Shown piece by piece: positions 1-5,823 of a DNA stretch of 11,742 nt. The notes beneath the pieces are model-generated. The model was not told the origin of the DNA, searched no databases, and saw only the letters and a program-made list of their open reading frames with translations. Numbering within the stretch: position 1 is the first letter of the stretch; each line of letters starts with the position of its first letter. The translations under genes and the position numbers were made by a program. Origin of the DNA: Bacillota bacterium (GTDB lineage Bacteria; Bacillota; Clostridia; Christensenellales; CAG-138); assembly GCA_023393045.1 (NCBI GenBank), contig JAEWMV010000126.1, forward strand, positions 1-11,742, in the 5' to 3' direction.

Positions 1-336
1 GCCCGGCATGAGGCCGATGAAGAGGATGCCAAGCGCCATCCCCAGCGACCAGAAAAGCCCCACCGCCACATCCGCGCGCGCGCCGCCCTTTTTTTTCATG
101 TAGCCGATGCCCACGGCGGAAAGGACGGAAAAGAGTATCGCGCCGAATATGGGCTCAAAGCCCAGGAGATACCCGAGACCCACGCCGCCATAGGAAGTGT
201 GCGCGATGCCCCCGCTCATCATCACAAGCTTTTTTTCAATGACGATAACGCCGATAACGCCGCATACGACGCTCGCGAGCAGGCCCGAAAAAAGGGCGTT
301 TTGCATGAACTGATACTGAAAGATGGCCTCAATCAC
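1..336 (-). CDS. znuB: Metal (zinc/manganese-type) ABC transporter permease, partial
   Basis: Membrane permease of an ABC-3 family importer for zinc or a similar divalent metal; it would form the channel through which the ZnuC-like ATPase drives uptake. Only the first 112 codons are in the window; the 3' end is cut off at base 1. The start is a GTG at 336-334, preceded by GGAGG about 6-7 nt upstream and overlapping the end of the ATPase gene by 8 bases, so translation is probably coupled. The visible part begins VIEAIFQYQFMQNALFSGLL, followed by hydrophobic segments near residues 14-34, 57-80 and 95-112. The stretch KLVMMSGGIAHTSYGGVGLG is the conserved cytoplasmic/TM motif of ZnuB/MntB permeases (usual 'HaafgGvglg' region). 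Third gene of the znuA-znuC-znuB operon. The family is secure; zinc rather than manganese is inferred from homology style only. Confidence 0.9.
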   Translation of the reverse strand, partial: MIEAIFQYQFMQNALFSGLLASVVCGVIGVIVIEKKLVMMSGGIAHTSYGGVGLGYLLGFEPIFGAILFSVLSAVGIGYMKKKGGARADVAVGLFWSLGMALGILFIGLMPG

Positions 337-1096
337 AGCAGCCTCCTTCCCCGTGCTCCCGCAGGACCCTGTGGGGCACGCCGTGCGCAATCAAGTCGAC
401 GGGACAGCCGTAGAGACTGTTGACCACGTTTTCGCTCAGTTCCGGCTCGCCGTGGTACACGAGGCGGCCGTTGAGGCAGGCAAGCCGCTTCACTTGGGAG
501 GAAACGGCCAAGAGGTCGTGCGTGACGAGTATGATGGCCATGGTGCGGTTCAACTGCGCGAGCAGCTCGTAAATCTGCTCCCGCGAGGACGCGTCCACGC
601 TGGCGGTGGGTTCGTCGAGCAAGAGCAGGCGCGGATTCGAGGCGAGCGCGCGGGCGATGAGCATCTTTTGGAATTCGCCGCCCGAAAGGTCGCTGAGCCT
701 GCGCGATGCGAGCGCGGCGATGCCCACGCGCTCCATGAGCTCCTTTGCGGCCCGCTCGTCCTCCTTTGCGTAGCGAAAAAAGGGCGAAAGCCCTTTTTTG
801 AGCCGCCCCGTAAGGACGACTTCCATAAGCGTGATGGGAAAGTGTTTGTCCATCGCGGCAAACTGCGGCACATAGCCGAGCCTTGCCCCGCCGCCCGGAG
901 GCGCGCCGAACACTTCCACCTTTCCGGATGAAGGCGGCACGAGGCCGAGTATGGTTTTGACGAGCGTGGATTTGCCGCCGCCGTTTGGGCCGATGACGCC
1001 CAAGTATTCCCCCTCCGCCACGTCGAGGTTGACGTCCGCAAGCGCCTGCGTGCGCCCGTATTGGACAAAGAGGTTTTCAATATGCACCGCGTTCAC
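329..1096 (-). CDS. znuC: Metal ABC transporter ATP-binding protein (ZnuC-like)
   Basis: Cytoplasmic ATPase that powers the divalent metal importer. The 255-residue length is usual for the family. All ABC landmarks are present in order: Walker A GPNGGGKST at residues 36-44 (the GGGKST form is typical of metal importers), Q-loop Q78 in YVPQ, signature LSGGE at 137-141, Walker B LLLLDEP at 157-163 with catalytic E162, and H-loop H193 in VTHD. The C-terminus carries CPVDLIAHGVPHRVL (231-245), a tail motif common in Clostridia ZnuC-like proteins, and ends in GGCCD, which could bind metal (inference). The start is GTG at 1096-1094, overlapping the znuA stop as GTGA, with GGAGG 7 nt upstream. It lies between the binding protein and permease genes of the same operon. 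Zinc versus manganese cannot be settled from this sequence alone. Confidence 0.93.
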   Translation of the reverse strand: MNAVHIENLFVQYGRTQALADVNLDVAEGEYLGVIGPNGGGKSTLVKTILGLVPPSSGKVEVFGAPPGGGARLGYVPQFAAMDKHFPITLMEVVLTGRLKKGLSPFFRYAKEDERAAKELMERVGIAALASRRLSDLSGGEFQKMLIARALASNPRLLLLDEPTASVDASSREQIYELLAQLNRTMAIILVTHDLLAVSSQVKRLACLNGRLVYHGEPELSENVVNSLYGCPVDLIAHGVPHRVLREHGEGGCCD

Positions 1097-1959
1097 TTCA
1101 GCGCCTCCGCAAGGGTATTTGCCATGTTCAAAAGGTTATCGATATAATCCGCCGCAAGAGGAGAGAGCGCCACGGACGCGCCGCCGATTTCCTCCGCAAA
1201 CTGGGCGGACTGGCGGCTATCCATCTCATCCTGATAGAAGATGACCTTGATGTTCTCACGCTTCGCTAAGTCCACCATCTCCTGCAAATGGCGCACGGTG
1301 GCCTCCTTGCCCTCCTCCTCGAGGGAATACATCGCCAAATCGTAATCCGCCGCGAAATAACCGAACGCCGGATGGTAGACGATGAAGCTTTTTTGCGCGG
1401 TATCCGCAAGCGCGTCGCGTATGGCCGCGTCCAATCCGTCAAGCTGTGCATTGTACGCTTCGGCATTCTCCTGATAAAGCGCGGCGTTCTCGGGGTCGAG
1501 CTCGCCCATCTCGCGCGCGATGGCGGAAACCATCACCTTCACGCGCCTGGGCGAGAGCCATATGTGGGGATCGGCTTCTCCGTTTTCAAATGCGAGCGGC
1601 GCGTAAGCTTCGTTGACCTCGTCCTGCAGCCTGACGACGGGCACGTCCCCGGCGCTTGGCAATATGCTTGCCTCTTCCACCGGCACGCCGATGGCGAAGT
1701 AGATCTGCGCCGCGCTGAACTTTTCCATCTGCTGAGGCGTGGGCTCGTACGTTTCCGGGCTGCTGCCCGGGGGGATCATGGTGACGACCTCGACCAGCTC
1801 CCCGCACACCGCCTCAACGAAGGTCTGCTGCGGCACGATGCTCACGGCGACGACGGGCTTATCTGTTTTTTCGGGTGTTGCGTCCTTCGCGCAGCCTGCG
1901 AGCAGCGCAAGAAGAAGCGCGAGCGCCGTGATGAGCGTTATAATAACATTTTTCCTCAT
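1093..1959 (-). CDS. znuA: Zinc/manganese-type ABC transporter substrate-binding lipoprotein
   Basis: Cluster A-I metal-binding protein, anchored to the outer face of the membrane, which delivers the metal to the permease. The start chosen is ATG 1959-1957, preceded by AAGGCGG; it gives a clean lipoprotein signal: M-R-K, a hydrophobic core (residues 5-20) and lipobox LLAGC with lipidated Cys23. An in-frame ATG at 2004 would start at the transcription start site and spoil the signal peptide. The mature protein has the family markers PPGSSPETYEPTP (63-75), DPHIWLSP (130-137, H132), YHPAFGYFA (195-203, H196), EEEGKEAT (214-221) and LSPLAADYI (265-273). The first ligand position, a His in E. coli ZnuA (SPHDY), is Glu69 here, and the usual LDPL is LSPL. 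There is no His-rich loop as in proteobacterial ZnuA. It is 288 residues long and the first gene of the operon, under the palindromic operator described separately. Confidence 0.92.
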   Translation of the reverse strand: MRKNVIITLITALALLLALLAGCAKDATPEKTDKPVVAVSIVPQQTFVEAVCGELVEVVTMIPPGSSPETYEPTPQQMEKFSAAQIYFAIGVPVEEASILPSAGDVPVVRLQDEVNEAYAPLAFENGEADPHIWLSPRRVKVMVSAIAREMGELDPENAALYQENAEAYNAQLDGLDAAIRDALADTAQKSFIVYHPAFGYFAADYDLAMYSLEEEGKEATVRHLQEMVDLAKRENIKVIFYQDEMDSRQSAQFAEEIGGASVALSPLAADYIDNLLNMANTLAEALK

Positions 1960-1982
1960 GGTTCCGCCTTTATAGCTGTAAT

Positions 1983-2003
1983 TGCAAATGGTTCGCATTT
2001 GCA
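1983..2003. promoter_or_regulatory. 21-bp palindromic operator candidate for a metal-sensing repressor
   Basis: Perfect inverted repeat with 8-bp arms TGCAAATG and CATTTGCA separated by 5 bases. It begins immediately downstream of the znuA -10 box and covers the expected transcription start (+1 near 2003), where repressors commonly act. By position it should bind a Fur-family (Zur) or DtxR/MntR-type regulator responding to the imported metal; which one is inference. No regulator gene lies in the window. The sequence does not match the Bacillus Zur box that I recall (TCGTAAT arms). Confidence 0.7.
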
Positions 2004-2009
2004 TATGAC

Positions 2010-2038
2010 ATTGTAGCCGCGATGGGCGCGCGTGTCAA
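2010..2038 (-). promoter_or_regulatory. Sigma-A promoter of the znuA-znuC-znuB operon
   Basis: On the minus strand: -35 TTGACA (2038-2033, full consensus), 17-base spacer, -10 TACAAT (2015-2010, 5 of 6). The predicted start is near 2003, giving a 5' leader of about 45 bases before the znuA ATG. The palindrome at 1983-2003 abuts the -10 box. Confidence 0.85.
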
Positions 2039-2065
2039 GCGTGAATGACGGCGCGCTTTGTGAAC

Positions 2066-2095
2066 TTGCCGTTTGGGAGGCGCGCCTGTTATAAC
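2066..2095 (+). promoter_or_regulatory. Probable promoter of the Cu/Zn SOD gene
   Basis: TTGCCG (2066-2071, 4 of 6 matches) and TATAAC (2090-2095, 5 of 6) with an 18-base spacer, pointing away from the znu promoter. The predicted start is near 2102, about 40 bases before the ATG. The two -35 boxes are back to back, only 27 bases apart, so a regulator bound between them could affect both. Weaker than the znu promoter and less certain. Confidence 0.5.
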
Positions 2096-2142
2096 AATGC
2101 GCGGCTTCGCCTCATATTGTGAAAGAAAAGGGAGTTCGTTCT

Positions 2143-2622
2143 ATGAGATATCCAAACCACAGCCGCCTGATGATGCTGCCGCTGGGCCGCCCGCTTGCCC
2201 GCGCACGCGTCAAAGGGGACGCGGCGCATCCCGACCTTTGCGGCACCGTGGATTTTTTCGCCTCCGTATCCGGCACGGTGATGACGGCGCAATTCGAAAA
2301 CCTGCCCTTTGACCCCGCGCCCTGCGCGGACAATATCTACGGATTTCATATCCATGAGGGCGGGGAATGCGTGCCGCCCTTTACGAGCGCGCTGGGGCAC
2401 TACAACCCCGGCAACTGTCCCCACCCCGCGCACGCGGGCGACCTGCCGCCGCTGTTCTCGAACCGCGGCTTCGCGTTCCTCTCGTTTTATACGGAGCGCT
2501 TCACGCCGGAGGAGGTCATCGGCAGGACCGTCATCGTGCACGGCAGCCGGGATGATTTCACAAGCCAGCCCGCGGGGGACGCGGGGATGCGCATCGCCTG
2601 CGGCGTGATAGAAAAGGCGTAA
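2143..2622 (+). CDS. sodC: Cu/Zn superoxide dismutase family protein, no signal peptide
   Basis: Converts superoxide to oxygen and hydrogen peroxide. The 159-residue protein aligns by motif with the Cu/Zn SOD fold: GTVDFF near 34-39, FHIH (H69, H71), GHYNP (bridging H86), CPHPAHAGDLP (H94, H97, D100), VIVHGSRDD (H133) and GDAGMRIACG (R150, C153). These match the four Cu ligands, the Zn ligands (H86, H94, H97, D100) and the active-site arginine of human SOD1, so the enzyme looks competent. The loop between the second and third Zn ligands is shortened (HPAH). C76 and C153 could form the family's structural disulfide. The start is ATG 2143 because AAGGGAG (2128-2134) stands 8 bases upstream; a GTG at 2119 would put the SD inside the gene. 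The N-terminus (MRYPNHSRL) shows neither signal peptide nor lipobox, so a cytosolic location is inferred. It is divergent from the zinc importer and ends in TAA just before a terminator. Confidence 0.9.
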   Translation: MRYPNHSRLMMLPLGRPLARARVKGDAAHPDLCGTVDFFASVSGTVMTAQFENLPFDPAPCADNIYGFHIHEGGECVPPFTSALGHYNPGNCPHPAHAGDLPPLFSNRGFAFLSFYTERFTPEEVIGRTVIVHGSRDDFTSQPAGDAGMRIACGVIEKA

Positions 2623-2652
2623 AAAGCTCCCCCGGCGAAAACGCGGGGGAGC
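2621..2652 (-). terminator. Rho-independent terminator of the C26/3-TM operon
   Basis: Stem of 9 perfect base pairs, GCTCCCCCG (2626-2634) with CGGGGGAGC (2644-2652), and a 9-base A-rich loop. Read on the minus strand it is followed by five T (2625-2621), as expected for an intrinsic terminator 20 bases after the TAG of the 3-TM gene. On the plus strand the stem directly follows the sodC stop but has no T-run (AAAGAGAA), so it may only partly stop sodC transcription. Confidence 0.85.
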
Positions 2653-2671
2653 AAAGAGAATACGTGTGGTT

Positions 2672-2980
2672 CTACTGCGCGTCGGCCGAAGAACCCGCCG
2701 GCTGCGCGGCGCTCTTCGCGTCTTTCTTTTTAAAGTGCAGATAGAGGATAAAGTCCGCGCTCACCATGGCGAGGTTGAGGATATAGAGCGCCATGACGAC
2801 GTCCGGGCTGTAGAGAAGCTTGTGCGTGATGCCCGCGACATAGCCCACGATGAGTACGGCGAGGAAAAGCCCGCTCTTGCCCTTGGCGGAGCGGTTCTTT
2901 ATCGTCTTTGCGATGTTGATGGGCCACGCCGCGCCGAAGCAAAGCAGCATCACGCCCTCAAAAACGCTGATGTCGGGCAC
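2672..2980 (-). CDS. Small 3-TM membrane protein, PQ-loop/SemiSWEET-like
   Basis: 102 residues with three predicted membrane helices: about 7-27, 37-58 and 60-83, followed by a basic then Ala/Ser-rich cytoplasmic tail. The segment WPINIAKTIKNRSAKGKS (19-36) resembles the 'P-x-x-x-k-T-i-K-x-k-S-x-x-G-x-S' loop of PQ-loop/SemiSWEET proteins, with a Pro-Ile in place of Pro-Gln; YILNLAMVSADFILY (66-80) fits the third helix. Proteins of this design dimerise to carry small solutes in SemiSWEETs, but no substrate can be read from this one. The start is GTG 2980-2978, one base after the TAA of the peptidase gene; the SD (AAGAAGG) lies inside that gene's last codons, so the two are translationally coupled. 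A longer in-frame start at 3064 was not chosen because it would overlap the neighbour and add a hydrophilic Arg-rich lead. Confidence 0.75.
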   Translation of the reverse strand: MPDISVFEGVMLLCFGAAWPINIAKTIKNRSAKGKSGLFLAVLIVGYVAGITHKLLYSPDVVMALYILNLAMVSADFILYLHFKKKDAKSAAQPAGSSADAQ

Positions 2981-2981
2981 G

Positions 2982-3710
2982 TTACGCGCCCTTCTTTTTC
3001 GCGTTCTCCCCGACGATGGCGACGAAACGCTCAAAAAGGGGCGCAAAATCGGGTGTGCGGTCATCCCACCCTTCGCCGGTGAGCCGTTCGGGATGGAACT
3101 GGCAGGCGTAGATGGGAAGCGACTCGTGCTCTATCGCCTCGATGACGCCCTCGGCGCTGCGCGCGGCGACCTTGAAGCCCGGCGCGAGCTTGCGCACCGC
3201 CTGATGATGGGTGCTGTTGGTTTTGAACTTCGCGCCGAATAATTCGTGAAGGAGCGTGCCGGGCTCGGCGTACACCTCGTGGCGGATTTGCCCGTTGGAG
3301 TGGACGAAGCCGCACTGCTCCAATAAATCCTGATAAATGTCGCCGCCCATGGCGATGTTCAATACCTGTATGCCGCGGCAGATGCACAAAATGGGCTTGC
3401 CGCGCTCAAGGAACAGGGGGATGAGCTTCATTTCAAATTCATCGCGCGGCGCGTCGATATTCACGGTGTCGTTGAGCTTTTGCTCACCGAAATACCTGGG
3501 GGCGACGTCGTCCCCACCGGAGAGGAGCAGTCCGTCGCAGAACTCGGCAAGCTCATTCTCGCAGAACTCGCTCGTGACCCACGGTATGCCGCCCGCGCGC
3601 ACGATGGCCGCGCTGTACGCCTTGGGGCTTTGAATCTGGCGCGGCTTTTCCACCCAGTTGTCCCTGTTGGAATCATTGGTGATGCAAATGACGGGTTTTC
3701 CGTTGAACAT
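2982..3710 (-). CDS. Class I glutamine amidotransferase-like peptidase C26 (gamma-glutamyl-GABA hydrolase family)
   Basis: Cytoplasmic hydrolase with a glutamine-amidotransferase fold, probably cutting a gamma-glutamyl amide bond. The 242-residue length suits the PuuD/YvdE group. Visible motifs: PVICITND at 6-13, LLLSGGDDVAPRYFGE at 61-76 (family 'lPGGgDv.P..Yge'), PILCICRGIQVLN at 106-118 with nucleophile Cys111 in the elbow, NSTHHQAV (165-172), and the His-Glu pair in QFHPE (H206, E208). The residue usually Gly before the elbow is Cys109. The start ATG 3710 has AAGGAG at 3719-3724, 8 bases upstream, and its own promoter. It is followed one base later by a small 3-TM protein gene. Substrate is unknown: no putrescine genes lie near, so the PuuD role is not implied. 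Confidence 0.9.
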   Translation of the reverse strand: MFNGKPVICITNDSNRDNWVEKPRQIQSPKAYSAAIVRAGGIPWVTSEFCENELAEFCDGLLLSGGDDVAPRYFGEQKLNDTVNIDAPRDEFEMKLIPLFLERGKPILCICRGIQVLNIAMGGDIYQDLLEQCGFVHSNGQIRHEVYAEPGTLLHELFGAKFKTNSTHHQAVRKLAPGFKVAARSAEGVIEAIEHESLPIYACQFHPERLTGEGWDDRTPDFAPLFERFVAIVGENAKKKGA

Positions 3711-3754
3711 TGTCGATTCTCCTTATTTTATGTCGATAGAAATGCGTCCGCCTT

Positions 3755-3783
3755 ATTGTAACACCACTTTGACGGGATGGGAA
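3755..3783 (-). promoter_or_regulatory. Promoter of the peptidase C26 operon (extended -10)
   Basis: Minus strand: TTCCCA (3783-3778, 4 of 6), 17-base spacer, TACAAT (3760-3755, 5 of 6), with a TG one base before the -10 box (extended -10, TGTTACAAT). The start is expected near 3748, about 38 bases before the ATG. The same 10-base layout (GTGTTAyAAT) appears before tilS. Confidence 0.65.
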
Positions 3784-3847
3784 GCGGCAATATGCAGGAA
3801 TTCATTCATTTTTGCCGGAGCGGATATCTACCTGTCCTAAGCTATAA

Positions 3848-3868
3848 GGGCCGATATTGAATCGGCCC
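3848..3868. repeat. Hairpin repeat / possible weak terminator after hpt
   Basis: 8-bp perfect stem GGGCCGAT (3848-3855) with ATCGGCCC (3861-3868), 5-base loop. On the minus strand it lies about 40 bases after the hpt stop, is preceded by TTGTAGTAG and a fourth G, and is followed by TTATAGCTT, a poor U-tract. It could end hpt transcription. From memory, the pattern 'TTGTAGGGGC...' followed by a variable hairpin is a common dispersed element in GC-rich Clostridia; only one copy is present here, so that reading is not proven. The rest of the 197-base gap (3711-3907) holds only the promoter at 3755-3783. Confidence 0.55.
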
Positions 3869-3907
3869 CTACTACAATTTGCGTGCCTCTCGCGCGTTTA
3901 TCGTTTA

Positions 3908-4450
3908 TTACGGCTGCATGACGCCGACGTAGGGCAGGTTCCTGTATCTCTGCTCGTAATCAAGGCCGTAGCCCAGCACGAACTCGTTGGGGATGACGAA
4001 GCCCACATAATCAGGCGTGATGGCGCACTCGCGCCGCTCCGGCTTGTCGAGCAGGCAGGCAATCTTAAGGCTGGCGGGCTCGCGCGCCTTCAAAAGGTGC
4101 GTCAAATGGTTCAGCGTGAGGCCGCTGTCCATAATGTCCTCCACAAGCAAAACATGGCGGCCCGTAATGGAGGTGTCCATATCCTTGGAGATGCGAACGA
4201 TGCCGGAAGTCTTTGTGTTGTTGCCGTAGCTTGAGATGGAAAGGAAGTCCATCTCCATGTGGCAGGTGATGGCGCGCGCGAGGTCCGCAAAAAAGATGAC
4301 CGCGCCCTTTAGGATGCAAACGAGCACGACGTCCTTGCCGTCGTAATCCTCGCTGATCTGCGCGCCCATTTCCTTGACCCTCTGCCTGATCTGCTCCTCG
4401 CCGACGAGCACGTGGTGGATGTCCCTGTTCATGTCGGTGCGCTGTGTCAT
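3908..4450 (-). CDS. hpt: Hypoxanthine phosphoribosyltransferase
   Basis: Purine salvage enzyme of the cytosol that joins hypoxanthine (often guanine too) to PRPP to make IMP or GMP. The 180 residues match the bacterial Hpt length. Motifs: ILKGA at 46-50, SSYGN at 73-77 (flexible catalytic loop), the PRPP-binding signature VLLVEDIMDSGLTL at 100-113 with E104/D105 and D108, LLDKPERR at 133-140 and the C-terminal VIPNEFVLGYGLDYEQRYRN. The start is ATG 4450 rather than the inner ATG at 4432, because AAGGAGG lies 6-7 bases upstream of it. Its ATG overlaps the tilS stop (ATGA), so it is coupled to tilS, as in the conserved tilS-hpt pair of Bacillota. In Bacillus ftsH follows; here a short gap and a different operon follow instead. 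Confidence 0.96.
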   Translation of the reverse strand: MTQRTDMNRDIHHVLVGEEQIRQRVKEMGAQISEDYDGKDVVLVCILKGAVIFFADLARAITCHMEMDFLSISSYGNNTKTSGIVRISKDMDTSITGRHVLLVEDIMDSGLTLNHLTHLLKAREPASLKIACLLDKPERRECAITPDYVGFVIPNEFVLGYGLDYEQRYRNLPYVGVMQP

Positions 4451-5808
4451 ATGTTCCTCCTTAGCCCGGATGAAATGTATTCAACGCGCAGCGCGCGCGT
4501 CGTTTGCGCCGTGATCTTCACCGTGTCCGCTATGCCAAAACCCGGTATGAACAAAACCGTGTCGCCAGAGGCGATAAGCGGCGTCTCGCGCGCCTCGCGC
4601 GGGACCTTGCGGTCGATAAAATATTCCTTGAGCTTACGGCTCCCCGGCGCGCCGAGGGGGAAAAACCTGTCCCCCGGCCTCCTTCGCCTGACAACGAGGG
4701 CTTCGGGCAGCTTGTCCGCGTCCATGTACGCCGCGAAGGGATTTGCCGTGAAGCTCGTATCATTCGTATACTCCGCGCGAAATTCCCCGTCTTGCGTCAC
4801 GGTCACGCCAGGGACGGCCAAGGGCAGCGCATCGTCCTCCCGCGCGTCCGCCTGCGGCTTTTCAAAAAAGACAAGGTCGTAACTCGCGCGGGCGACTGCG
4901 CCGGGAAGGTCTATCTGCGCGCCCGTCTGCGCCGTGAGAAGCGAAGTGACCGCCTCCACATGCGCGCGCTCGATATCCACCGCCGCGCCCGCCTCCGCGA
5001 GCGCGATGCGTATGGCGCGGGTTTGTATGGACAAAGGCAGTTCGGCGAGCTTCGCCCGCTCGTACCCGCCGTCTTTTACAAGCGACGCAAGCGCGCGGCG
5101 CGCCTCGGCGTCTAAGTAGGCTTCATCCCGCGCCAAAAGTTCCGCCGCGGAGCAAAGGGTCTCCGTAAGCGCGGGATTGATATGCGCCTCGATATACGGA
5201 ATGATCTCAAGCCGCGTGCGGTTGCGCGTGCCCTCGGGCACGAGGTTGGTCGCGTCCGTGCAATAAGCGACGCTCTTACGCGCAAGGTAAGCCTCTATCT
5301 CGCTTTTCCTCACGCACAGAAGCGGGCGTATGAGATTGCCGCGCTTTGGCCGCATGCCTGTAAGCCCTGCGAGGCCGCTGCCGCGCATGAGGTGCATGAG
5401 CACGCTTTCGGCCTGATCGTCCCTGTGGTGGGCGACGGCGACGAGGTCAGCGTCAAAATGCGCCCGCGCGCGTTCGAGGAAGGCATAGCGCTCTATGCGC
5501 CCTTCCTGTTCAAGCGTGTGAGAGTGTGCCCGCGCGAGGGCGGGGATGTCCGCGCGCTCACAGATGAGCGGCACGCCGAGCGTTTCGCACAGCTTCACCA
5601 CATACGCCTCGTCCGCGTCCGCGTCCGCCCCGCGTATGCCGTGGTTGAGATGCGCGGCAAAAATACGGGCGCCCAGCTCTTCTTTCAGCTGCATGAGCAC
5701 ATAGACGAGCGCCACGGAGTCCGCGCCGCCGCTTACCCCCGCGACCACGGACGCGCCCCGCGGGATCAAGCCGTTTTCCCGGATGAACGCCGCGACTTTT
5801 TCCTTCAT
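4447..5808 (-). CDS. tilS: tRNA(Ile)-lysidine synthetase TilS
   Basis: Essential cytosolic enzyme that uses ATP and lysine to convert C34 of the CAU-anticodon isoleucine tRNA to lysidine, so that it reads AUA. The 453 residues suit the family. N-type PP-loop ATPase motif SGGADS at 26-31, then HLNHGIRG at 53-60, AHHRDDQAES at 126-135 and TDATN...RNRTR (184-199), all hallmarks of the catalytic domain; the C-terminal half carries the substrate-binding domains, with RRRRPGDRFFPLG (about 374-386) and SRKLKEYFIDRKVPR after it. The start ATG 5808 puts SGGADS at the usual distance from the N-terminus. No Shine-Dalgarno precedes it: the upstream bases are TGTTATAATGCCTCC. It sits 7 bases after the luxC-like stop and overlaps hpt by 4 bases. 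See the promoter entry for the possible leaderless start. Confidence 0.95.
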   Translation of the reverse strand: MKEKVAAFIRENGLIPRGASVVAGVSGGADSVALVYVLMQLKEELGARIFAAHLNHGIRGADADADEAYVVKLCETLGVPLICERADIPALARAHSHTLEQEGRIERYAFLERARAHFDADLVAVAHHRDDQAESVLMHLMRGSGLAGLTGMRPKRGNLIRPLLCVRKSEIEAYLARKSVAYCTDATNLVPEGTRNRTRLEIIPYIEAHINPALTETLCSAAELLARDEAYLDAEARRALASLVKDGGYERAKLAELPLSIQTRAIRIALAEAGAAVDIERAHVEAVTSLLTAQTGAQIDLPGAVARASYDLVFFEKPQADAREDDALPLAVPGVTVTQDGEFRAEYTNDTSFTANPFAAYMDADKLPEALVVRRRRPGDRFFPLGAPGSRKLKEYFIDRKVPREARETPLIASGDTVLFIPGFGIADTVKITAQTTRALRVEYISSGLRRNI

Positions 5809-5814
5809 GGAGGC

Positions 5815-5823
5815 ATTATAACA
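5815..5823 (-). promoter_or_regulatory. Extended -10 promoter directly at the tilS start
   Basis: Minus strand TG-T-TATAAT (5823-5815), an extended -10 with a perfect hexamer; no good -35 is seen (GGCGAA at 17 bases). The expected start, 6-7 bases after the hexamer, falls at 5809-5808, the A of the tilS ATG. The TAA of the luxC-like gene lies inside the hexamer. Its function is inferred. Confidence 0.6.

Noticed and set aside
1960..2004. Upstream ATG extending znuA by 15 residues
   Set aside because: It lies at the predicted transcription start, inside the operator, and would destroy the lipoprotein signal; ATG 1959 has a proper SD.
2079..2086. GGCGCGCC palindrome between the divergent promoters
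   Set aside because: Common by chance in this GC-rich sequence and not matched by a second site; no reason to call an operator.
3711..3907. tRNA, riboswitch or small ORF in the largest intergenic gaps (also 10470-10602)
   Set aside because: No cloverleaf, no long conserved-looking structured leader and no ORF with an SD could be seen; only the promoters and hairpins listed.
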